A stretch of DNA of 64,000 nucleotides from NCBI RefSeq assembly GCF_011320115.1, contig NZ_JAANOZ010000009.1:1-64000 (forward strand), read 5' to 3'. Shown piece by piece: positions 43,308-50,243 of the stretch; within the stretch, counting starts at the first letter, position 1; each line of letters begins with the position of its first letter. The notes beneath the pieces are model-generated. The model had not been told where the DNA came from. It saw only the letters and a program-made list of their open reading frames with translations, and did not search any database. Origin of the DNA: Croceibacterium segetis (GTDB lineage Bacteria; Pseudomonadota; Alphaproteobacteria; Sphingomonadales; Sphingomonadaceae). A program made the position numbers and the translations under genes.

Positions 43308-44960
43308 TCATGCTGCGTCGCCTCGAGGAAGCTCGGCCGGCGGCAGGCTCTGGCCGCGAATCAGGTCGGCAGCCTTCTCGCCGACCATGATCGACGGCAG
43401 CATCGTGTTGCCGCCGGGCACGGTCGGCATCACCGAGGCATCGGCGACGCGCAGCCCCTCGACGCCGATCACGCGCAATTCGCTGTCGACCACCGACTTG
43501 GCGCCGAGACCCATCGCGCAGGTGCCGACCGGGTGCTGGCCGACGTAGCACCAGTCGCGCAGGTAAGCGTCGAGCTCGTCGTCGCTGGCGACCTGCTCGC
43601 CCGGCGTCTTTTCCTGGCCGACGAGCTCGCCCCACGGCTCGGTGCGGTAGATCTTGCGGGTCAGGCGGATCGCGTCGCGCAGCTGGCGGCGGTCGTTCTC
43701 GGTGTCGAGCACGTTGAGCGTCACCGCCGCAACCTCGCGCGGGTCGGCGCTCTTGAGCTCGACCCAGCCGCGGCTCTCGGGATGGAGCTGGACGACGCCC
43801 GCCCACCACACGTGATCCTGGCCCTTCTTGATCCCCGGGAACCAGGTCTGCGCGTCGAAGCGGATCGGGTTGACCATGATCTGCATGTCGGGCCGGTCGA
43901 GTTCCGGGCGGGTCTTGATCACCACGTTGCAGCTGTTGACCTGGTAGGTCGCGGTACCGGTGCCCAGCAGCGCCCAGCGAACGGTGCTCAGCAGCAGCTT
44001 GTCCCAGCGCAGCTCGTTGAGGAAAGTGACCGGCTGCGTCGCGTTCCATTCGAGGCTGGCGGTCGGATGCTCCTGCAAGTTGCGCCCCACCCCGGGGCTG
44101 TCGTGCAGCACCTCGATGCCGTGTTGCTTGAGGTGCGCCGCCGGGCCGATGCCCGAGAGCATCAGCAAGTGCGGCGAGTTGTAGGTCCCGCCCGAGAGGA
44201 TCACCTCGCGCCGGGCGCGGATCACTTGCGGCCCGCTCGGGCCTTCGATCTCGACGCCGACGCAGCGCTTGCCTTCGAACACCACGCGGCGGACGAGCGC
44301 GCCCGTGCGCACGTCGAGGTTCCGTCGCCCCATCGCCGGGCGGATATAGGCGGTCGCCGCGCTGACCCGGCGGCCGCGCTTGTCGGCGGTCATTTCGCCG
44401 CGGGCGAACCCCTCGGCCTGCTCCCCGCCGAGGTCTTCGCTGATCGGAAAGCCGAGCCTGCGGCCGGTTTCCATCATGCGTTCGTGATGCAGCGCCGGCA
44501 GGTCGATCGGCTTGACCCGCACAGGGCCGCCTTGCCCATGATAAGTGCCGTCGCCGCGCCACGAATCCTCGAGCCGGCGGAAGTACGGCAGGACGTCGGC
44601 AAACGACCAGCCGCGCGCGCCCATCTGCGACCACTGGTCGTAGTCGCCCGGATGCCCGCGCATCGCGAACATGCCGTTGATCGAGCCCGACCCGCCCATC
44701 ACCCGCCCGCGCGGCAGCGGCATGCGCCGGCCGCCCAGATTGGGCTCGGGTTCGGTCATGTAGGTCCAGTTGAACTGCGGCTTGGTCATCGCCCGCAGGA
44801 AGCCCAGAGGCATGCGGATGAACGGGTGGTTGTCGCTCCCGCCGGCCTCGAGCAGCAGCACGCTGGTGCCCGGGTCCTCGCTCAGCCGCGCGGCGACCGG
44901 GCACCCGGCGCTGCCCGCGCCGACGACGATGTAATCGAAAGTGTCGCCGCTCTCGGCCAA
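43308..44960 (-). CDS. GMC-family FAD oxidoreductase
   Basis: A 550-residue glucose-methanol-choline oxidoreductase. The FAD-binding motif is YIVVGAGSAGCPVAARL, followed by the GMC signature 1 as GRVMGGSGSINGM, the signature 2 SGGTYNSPHLLMLSGIGP and the catalytic C-terminus HPVGTCAMG and PGGNTMLPSIMVGEKAAD. It oxidises an alcohol such as an aryl or polyethylene-glycol type substrate and passes electrons to an acceptor; substrate cannot be read. It is upstream on the same strand as the SnoaL-SDR-DUF3237 run. Confidence 0.93.
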   Translation of the reverse strand: MAESGDTFDYIVVGAGSAGCPVAARLSEDPGTSVLLLEAGGSDNHPFIRMPLGFLRAMTKPQFNWTYMTEPEPNLGGRRMPLPRGRVMGGSGSINGMFAMRGHPGDYDQWSQMGARGWSFADVLPYFRRLEDSWRGDGTYHGQGGPVRVKPIDLPALHHERMMETGRRLGFPISEDLGGEQAEGFARGEMTADKRGRRVSAATAYIRPAMGRRNLDVRTGALVRRVVFEGKRCVGVEIEGPSGPQVIRARREVILSGGTYNSPHLLMLSGIGPAAHLKQHGIEVLHDSPGVGRNLQEHPTASLEWNATQPVTFLNELRWDKLLLSTVRWALLGTGTATYQVNSCNVVIKTRPELDRPDMQIMVNPIRFDAQTWFPGIKKGQDHVWWAGVVQLHPESRGWVELKSADPREVAAVTLNVLDTENDRRQLRDAIRLTRKIYRTEPWGELVGQEKTPGEQVASDDELDAYLRDWCYVGQHPVGTCAMGLGAKSVVDSELRVIGVEGLRVADASVMPTVPGGNTMLPSIMVGEKAADLIRGQSLPPAELPRGDAA

Positions 44961-45040
44961 GTCCGCTCTCCCTCAGCCCTCAAGCGGGCGCTTGCAGCCT
45001 TGCTAACGCTCGTTACTATTGCGCGCAAGGAGGGGCTCGC

Positions 45041-45433
45041 ATGACCCGAGACGATTACGGCCGCTACGTCGCCGCCTTCAACGCCCGCGAGTACAACGCG
45101 GTATTCGATTTCTACGCCGAGAACCCGCGGATGGCGTTCTTCGGCATAGAGATCACCACCCGCGACCAGCTCAAGGAGTTCTACGGCTTCATGCATCGCT
45201 ACGTAAAGGAAACGGTCACGGTCGAACGCTTCGCGGGCAGCGACGAGCTGGCCGCCGTGGAGGCCATGGTGCGCATCGAGGCCATCGACCACCTGACGCG
45301 GGAAATTCTCGACGCGCGCGGAATGCAGCAATTCTTCCCGATCGCGAAAGGCGAGGTGCAGGAGATGCGCCAGTACATTCATTACCACCTGAAGGACGGC
45401 AAGATCGAAAGCGTCGGCTGCGCGCTGGTCTGA
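45041..45433 (+). CDS. SnoaL/NTF2-like protein
   Basis: A 130-residue NTF2-fold protein with the usual N-terminal helix pattern (YVAAFNAREYNAVFDFYAEN) and a beta-sheet ending MRQYIHYHLKDGKIESV. It lacks obvious catalytic motifs. It is divergent from the GMC oxidoreductase gene and lies before the MetE-like gene. The function may be isomerisation or hydration in the same pathway as the other SnoaL-like protein, to which it has little direct similarity. Confidence 0.8.
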   Translation: MTRDDYGRYVAAFNAREYNAVFDFYAENPRMAFFGIEITTRDQLKEFYGFMHRYVKETVTVERFAGSDELAAVEAMVRIEAIDHLTREILDARGMQQFFPIAKGEVQEMRQYIHYHLKDGKIESVGCALV

Positions 45434-45570
45434 CCCGGGTGAAAAAAGTGCTGTCCTACAAGCCCCCGGTTGTGGCTTATGCTGGGGATGGCCGAATCCA
45501 ACATCCTCGCCTGCGCGCGGCGAACCACGAGACACATCTCGCCGGCGCAACAGGCGCGCGTTCGGATGGA

Positions 45571-45650
45571 AAAGTGTCACCTTGTCAGTCGCGCGGAAAT
45601 GCGTGGTTTCCAGGGCGACACCAGGGTGACAGGGTCCGTAAAGTGTCACC
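45571..45650. promoter_or_regulatory. cluster of TGTCACC boxes upstream of MetE-like gene
   Basis: The 280-base space before the MetE-like gene has AAAGTGTCACC twice in direct orientation (45571-45581 and 45640-45650) and the inverse GGTGACA between them (45625-45631). The last copy is 64 bases from the start codon. They are candidate operators, perhaps for the IclR regulator encoded immediately downstream of the MetE-like gene. Confidence 0.5.
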
Positions 45651-45713
45651 CGGGGCGGGCGGGTCCATCTTTTCGCTCTTGCGTAATTTTCGCATATCTG
45701 AAATATCGCGCCG

Positions 45714-46838
45714 ATGATCAAGACCACCCATGTCGGCAGCCTGCCGCGCGGCCCGGAACTGGTCCCGCTCCTCCTCGCGCGCGACAAGGGTGAGGCTTAC
45801 GACGCAGCGGAGTTCGACCGCGTCGTGCAGGCCGCCGTCGACGAGGCGGTGCGGCGCCAGGTCGAAGCCGGCGTCTCGATCGTCAGCGACGGCGAGCTCG
45901 GCAAGGTCGGCTATTCGACCTATGTGATCGAGCGCCTTTCGGGGTTCGGCGGGCACTCGCCGAGGAAGCCGGCGAAGGACCTGGCGCAAGTGCCCGAGCT
46001 GGCCAAGAAGCTCAGCCACATCATGGGCGCGCAGGAGTTCACCCGCGCCAGCGCGATCGCCAAGGTCGAGCTGGTCAATCTCCAGCCGCTGCACGACGAC
46101 ATCCGCCGCTTCAAGGCTGCGCTGGAGAAGCATGGCGAGGGCGTCGAGGCGTTCATGAACTCGGCGAGCCCCGGCCTGATCACCGCGTTCCAGCCCAACC
46201 AGTTCTACCCGAGCCATGAAGCCTATCTCGCCGATCTGGTCGGGGCGATGCGGCCCGAGTACGAGGCGATCGTCGACGCCGGCTTCCAGCTCCAGCTCGA
46301 TTGCCCCGACCTCGCGATGAGCCGCCACACCGGCTACCAGGACCTCAGCGACGAAGAGTTCCTGCATGTCGCCCGCGCCAACGTCGAGGCGCTCAACGCG
46401 GCCACCGCGAACATTCCGCCCGAAAAGCTGCGCATGCACGTCTGCTGGGGCAACTACGAAGGCCCGCACGACTTCGACATCGCGCTCGAGAAGATCATCG
46501 ACATCGTCCTTGCGGCACGGCCCGCGACGATCCTGTTCGAGGCGGCGAACCCGCGCCACGAGCACGAATGGATCGTCTGGAAAGCGGCCGACCTGGCCGG
46601 CAAGATCCTCGCGCCGGGGCTGGTGGATTCCTGCTCGAACTATCTCGAAACGCCCGAACTGGTCGCCCAGCGGATCGAGCGCTTTGCCGCCATTGTCGGC
46701 AAGGACCGCGTGATCGCCAGCAGCGACTGCGGCTTCGGCACCTTCGCCGGCTACGGCAAGATCGACCCGGCGGTGGCTTGGAAGAAGCTTGCCGCCTTGC
46801 GTGCCGGGGCGGATATAGCCGACGCGCGGATCGGATAG
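45714..46838 (+). CDS. MetE C-terminal-like/EaCoMT-like zinc methyltransferase
   Basis: A 374-residue single-domain homologue of the catalytic half of cobalamin-independent methionine synthase. All four zinc ligands seem present: His and Cys in RMHVCWGNY, Glu in LFEAANPR and Cys in SSDCGFGT. The N-terminus TTHVGSLPRG is the usual family start. The group includes the epoxyalkane:coenzyme M transferase and bacterial proteins that lack the folate-binding N-domain, so the substrate is a thiol or other nucleophile rather than necessarily homocysteine. The downstream IclR gene follows by 6 bases, indicating a catabolic operon. Confidence 0.85.
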   Translation: MIKTTHVGSLPRGPELVPLLLARDKGEAYDAAEFDRVVQAAVDEAVRRQVEAGVSIVSDGELGKVGYSTYVIERLSGFGGHSPRKPAKDLAQVPELAKKLSHIMGAQEFTRASAIAKVELVNLQPLHDDIRRFKAALEKHGEGVEAFMNSASPGLITAFQPNQFYPSHEAYLADLVGAMRPEYEAIVDAGFQLQLDCPDLAMSRHTGYQDLSDEEFLHVARANVEALNAATANIPPEKLRMHVCWGNYEGPHDFDIALEKIIDIVLAARPATILFEAANPRHEHEWIVWKAADLAGKILAPGLVDSCSNYLETPELVAQRIERFAAIVGKDRVIASSDCGFGTFAGYGKIDPAVAWKKLAALRAGADIADARIG

Positions 46839-46844
46839 GGAGAC

Positions 46845-47597
46845 ATGGCGAGCAACCCGGCACAATCGAGTCAAGTCAAGTCGGCCACGCGGACGCTCGA
46901 CATCATCGAGTATGTCGTCGCTCATCCGCGCCCCCTGGTGGCGCAGGAGATCGCCACTGCGCTCGGCATCCCGGTTTCGAGCCTGTCGTACCTCCTCGCG
47001 ACGCTGGTCGACCGCAATTACCTCGTGCGCGAAGGGCGTCGCTACTCGCCAGGTCCCGGGCTCGAGAAGCTGCAGCTGCACGCCGAGGCCTACACCCTTG
47101 CCGACCGCGCCGCGCCGCTCGTGCGCACGCTGCGCGTCCAGCTCAACGAGACCTCGAGCTTCTTCGTTCGCGAGGGCTGGGACGTCGAGGCGCTGGTGAC
47201 CGAATCGAGCGAGCAGGCGCTGCGTTACGCCGTGCCGACCGGCAATCGCCTGCCGATGCACGCGCTCGCCAGCGGCAAGGCGCTGCTGGCCAAGCTTTCC
47301 GACGCCGAGCTCGATCGCTATTTTGCCGAGACCGAGCGCATCCGTTTCACGCCCTCGACGGTCACCGCGGAGAAGGCCCTGCGCAAGGAAATCGCCCACA
47401 TTCGCCAGTCCGGCTTCTCGTTCACCGACGAGGAGTTCAGCCTGGGCATCATCGGCATCGGCCGCGCGGTGACGATGGGCGGCGAGACGGCCGGCGCGCT
47501 GTCGGTGGCGATCCCCAAGGTGCGCTGCGACGAGGCCACGCGGCGGCGGATCATGGATCTGCTCGAACGCACCGCGGCGCTGCTCGAGACCGCCTGA
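46845..47597 (+). CDS. IclR-family transcriptional regulator
   Basis: A 250-residue regulator. A winged helix (ATRTLDIIEYVVAH, AQEIATALGIPVSSLSYLLATL) is followed by an IclR effector domain (MHALASGKALLAKLSD, FSFTDEEFSLGIIGIGRAV, GALSVAIPKVRCDEATRRRI). IclR proteins often control aromatic and lignin-monomer catabolism and bind an acidic metabolite. It is co-transcribed with the MetE-like gene and probably regulates it and the oxidoreductase genes nearby. Confidence 0.92.
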   Translation: MASNPAQSSQVKSATRTLDIIEYVVAHPRPLVAQEIATALGIPVSSLSYLLATLVDRNYLVREGRRYSPGPGLEKLQLHAEAYTLADRAAPLVRTLRVQLNETSSFFVREGWDVEALVTESSEQALRYAVPTGNRLPMHALASGKALLAKLSDAELDRYFAETERIRFTPSTVTAEKALRKEIAHIRQSGFSFTDEEFSLGIIGIGRAVTMGGETAGALSVAIPKVRCDEATRRRIMDLLERTAALLETA

Positions 47598-47602
47598 TAG
47601 CC

Positions 47603-48790
47603 TTACGGCCGGCCGCGCGCATCGACCAGCTTCTCGCCGAGGTCGGCGCCCTGCTGGCCGGTGATCTGGTAAACCGCCTCGAACGATTTGCCGTCGGCGG
47701 CGAGCGCGGCCAGCTTGTCGGGCAGCTTGCCGGTCACCGCCAGCGGCGCCACTCCGCGCAGGCCGGTGTCGCGCTCCCCGGCCAGCACCGCCACCAGCGC
47801 GCCGCCGGGTTGGTGGAAGCGGGCGACGTAGCCGTAGTCCTGGTAATAGCGCCGCGTCGCCAGCGAGAGCGCCTCTCCGCTGGTGTAGCGGCGGCCGGAT
47901 TCCATATCGACCAGCTCGTCGAAGGTCTCGCCGATGGCGAAATGGGAATCGGCGAAGTTGACGTCCTGCAGCAGGCCCATCCCGCTGAACAGCCCGACGT
48001 AGATCACGTTGTGGGTGCGGAATGCATCGCTGCTCAACTGCGAAGCCGCGATCACGCTCGCCGGCTTCTTTGCCTGGGCGAGCACGGGGGCGAGCGCGCG
48101 CAGGGCATTGGCGCTCGACACCGGAAGGTAGTTCAAGCCCATGTCCTCGCTGGCACCGTACCGTGCGGGGTTCGCCTCCTGCGCCCGCGCGAGATCGGTC
48201 GGCGAATTGATTTCGAAATCGCGGATCAGCCGGTTCCGCTCGGGATGGGTCGGATCGATCTCCCCGAAGATGTAGTAGTCGCCGACGACAACGAGGATCG
48301 GCCGGTTCGACTCGACAAACGGACGCCAGATGGCGTTGACCTCGGGCGCGCCGGCATCGCCCGCGAGGTCGCGGCCGATGAAGAACGTCACCACCAGCGC
48401 GAGCAGCGCCGCCGCCGGAACCAGCCAGCGGCGCGAGGGACGGCGCGGTAGCGGAACCGGCAGGCTCGCGTCGCCGCGTTCGAACCGCAGCGCATAGGCG
48501 CCGGCCGGGATGACCAGCCGTCCATTCCCGTCGTCGCGGTCGGCGTAGAACTGCTCGAGCCGCTTGCGCAGCCGGTGGATGTAAACCCGCGCGGTGGCGT
48601 CGTCGGCCTCGGCCTGGCGCTGGCCGAACACCGTTTCGGCAATATCCGCCTGGGTCGCCGGCTCTCCTTCGGGCCCGCGTTCGGCAAGAAAATCGAACAA
48701 GTCGCGCAAGCGCCCGGAATGCCCAAGGAGGCCGCTGTCGCGAACGCGAACGACTTCGTCGGCAAAGTTGGCCCGCGATCCCTCGTCCAT
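47603..48790 (-). CDS. membrane-anchored ToxR-like winged-helix regulator
   Basis: A 395-residue one-component regulator. Residues 1-105 form a Trans_reg_C-like winged helix (DIAETVFGQRQ, ARVYIHRLRKRLEQFY, wing LVIPAGAYALRFE). One transmembrane helix is at about 121-140 (VPAAALLALVVTFFIG). Residues 150-395 are a periplasmic domain (ILVVVGDYYIFGEID, HNVIYVGLFSGMGLL) with a possible ligand pocket. It is divergent from two haem lipoproteins and a TonB receptor and probably senses a periplasmic signal for them. The effector is unknown. Confidence 0.75.
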   Translation of the reverse strand: MDEGSRANFADEVVRVRDSGLLGHSGRLRDLFDFLAERGPEGEPATQADIAETVFGQRQAEADDATARVYIHRLRKRLEQFYADRDDGNGRLVIPAGAYALRFERGDASLPVPLPRRPSRRWLVPAAALLALVVTFFIGRDLAGDAGAPEVNAIWRPFVESNRPILVVVGDYYIFGEIDPTHPERNRLIRDFEINSPTDLARAQEANPARYGASEDMGLNYLPVSSANALRALAPVLAQAKKPASVIAASQLSSDAFRTHNVIYVGLFSGMGLLQDVNFADSHFAIGETFDELVDMESGRRYTSGEALSLATRRYYQDYGYVARFHQPGGALVAVLAGERDTGLRGVAPLAVTGKLPDKLAALAADGKSFEAVYQITGQQGADLGEKLVDARGRP

Positions 48791-48806
48791 GCTCGGCGCT
48801 TACCCT

Positions 48807-48836
48807 GTAACGTGCTGTTACGAGGGATTACCGTAA
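48807..48836. promoter_or_regulatory. paired dyads in divergent promoter region
   Basis: Two inverted repeats lie between the ToxR-like gene and the haem-lipoprotein operon: GTAAC-GTGCT-GTTAC (48807-48821) and TTAC-C-GTAA (48828-48836). They share the GTAA/TTAC half-site and are close to the regulator start. They are probable operators for the regulator. Confidence 0.5.
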
Positions 48837-48906
48837 TTAACTTGGCTTGGCGAGAGCAGTGGCCGACAGCGGACGAAACGGTCGGTGACCGGATGGGGAG
48901 AGTGCC

Positions 48907-49551
48907 TTGGATCGCGCGATTTTTCGATGCGCAACAGCGCGTAACAACGCGGCGCCGACGCGGCGCTGGCGTTCCGCCCTCTGCTGGCTAGCGGTTCCGG
49001 CGCTGCTGCTCGCCGGCTGTTCGAAGAAGTCCGAGCAGCCCTCGAAGAAGGCAACGCTTCACGAGGTCATGAAGGACGAGGTCGACCCCCGCGGCGATGA
49101 CGTGTGGGCAGTCGGCAACAAGCATATGACCGAGGATGCCGGCCTCAACGGCGGCAGCATGACCGACGCGGACTGGAAGCAGCTCGCCGGCGCCGCGACC
49201 AATCTCCAGCAGGCTGCGCTCGAGCTCGCCGGGCTGCCCGACCCGATAGTCGTCGTGAAGCCCGGCACGAAGATCGCCTTCGAAGACGCCGATTGGGGCG
49301 ACAGCGCGAAATCGGTGCAGCACAACGTCGACCAGGATCCGCAAGGCGTGCGCGACCTCGCCAACGCGCTCGCCCAGCACATGGCCGATCTCGCCGCGGC
49401 GGCGAACAAGCACGATGCGGCGACCGCCGGTCAGTTGATCAACGATCTCGACGGCATCTGCGAGAGCTGCCACGTCAAGTACTGGTATCCGTCGCAGCGC
49501 GGGCTGATCAATTCCATCAAGAAGAACAGCGGCGTCGACCCGTCGACCTGA
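48907..49551 (+). CDS. cytochrome c'-like haem lipoprotein, copy 1
   Basis: A 214-residue lipoprotein. The signal peptide is followed by the lipobox LLAGC (Cys about 37) and a Ser/Lys linker. The mature protein is helical (LHEVMKDEVDPRGDDVW, ALAQHMADLAAAANKHD) with a C-terminal haem motif CESCH (Cys185, Cys188, His189), the layout of class II cytochromes c'. It is about one half identical in pattern to the next gene product, so the two are tandem duplicates. It starts with TTG 48907. It is probably an electron carrier or gas/redox sensor on the outer face of a membrane. Confidence 0.78.
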   Translation: MDRAIFRCATARNNAAPTRRWRSALCWLAVPALLLAGCSKKSEQPSKKATLHEVMKDEVDPRGDDVWAVGNKHMTEDAGLNGGSMTDADWKQLAGAATNLQQAALELAGLPDPIVVVKPGTKIAFEDADWGDSAKSVQHNVDQDPQGVRDLANALAQHMADLAAAANKHDAATAGQLINDLDGICESCHVKYWYPSQRGLINSIKKNSGVDPST

Positions 49552-49633
49552 GGGACGCCGGAAGCCAAGATGCCCGCCGCCCGGTTGAGGGGCGGTACGC
49601 AACGAGGAGCGGTCCTCGCCCGGAGATTGTAAG

Positions 49634-50212
49634 ATGAGATTGCTTTGGATCGTGGTGCCGGCGCTATTGCTGACGTCCGGCTGCAAGAAGCATGAGGCGC
49701 CGCCGCAGCAGAAGACCCTGCACGAGATCATGAAGGACGAAGTCGACAAGCGCGGCGATTTTCTTTGGGATCTGACCAATCCGCATGTCGGGGGCGACGC
49801 CGGACTCGATTCCTCGACCATGAGCGACGACGATTGGAAGAAGCTCGCCTCGGCGGCGGTCGATCTGCAGCAGGCGGCGCTCGACCTTGCCTCGCTCAAG
49901 GACCCGATCGTGGTGGTGAAGCCGGGCGTGAAGATCGCCGACGAGGGCGTGCCCGGCGGCGACAGCGCGGCTTCAGTGCAAGCGAATGTCGACAAGGATC
50001 CTGAGGGCCTGCGCAACTACGCCAATTCGCTGGCGCAGGACATGGCCGATCTCGCCAAGGCCGCCAACAAGCACGATGCCGCCGCGGCCGGGCCGATCAT
50101 CAACCAGCTCGATGGCGTTTGCGAGAGCTGTCATCTCGAATTCTGGTATCCGTCGCAGAAGAAGCTCGTGGACCAAATCCGCAAGGCCGGAGGCGACCCG
50201 ACGCTGAAGTAA
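49634..50212 (+). CDS. cytochrome c'-like haem lipoprotein, copy 2
   Basis: A 192-residue paralogue of the preceding protein. Signal peptide and lipobox LTSGC are followed by LHEIMKDEVDKRGDFLWDLTNPHV, NVDKDPEGLRNYANSLAQDMADLAKAANKHD and the C-terminal CESCH (Cys163, Cys166, His167). The shared segments DPIVVVKPG and CESCH(V/L)xxWYPSQ show a recent duplication. A TonB receptor gene follows after 31 bases. Function is unknown; haem attachment would require the Ccm system, not in the window. Confidence 0.8.
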   Translation: MRLLWIVVPALLLTSGCKKHEAPPQQKTLHEIMKDEVDKRGDFLWDLTNPHVGGDAGLDSSTMSDDDWKKLASAAVDLQQAALDLASLKDPIVVVKPGVKIADEGVPGGDSAASVQANVDKDPEGLRNYANSLAQDMADLAKAANKHDAAAAGPIINQLDGVCESCHLEFWYPSQKKLVDQIRKAGGDPTLK

Positions 50213-50243
50213 TCGATTTCGCCGAATTTTCAGGACCAATTGA

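Noticed and set aside
45585-47399. 604-codon antisense frame over the MetE-like and IclR genes
   Set aside because: Both sense genes have clear family motifs; the antisense product has none.
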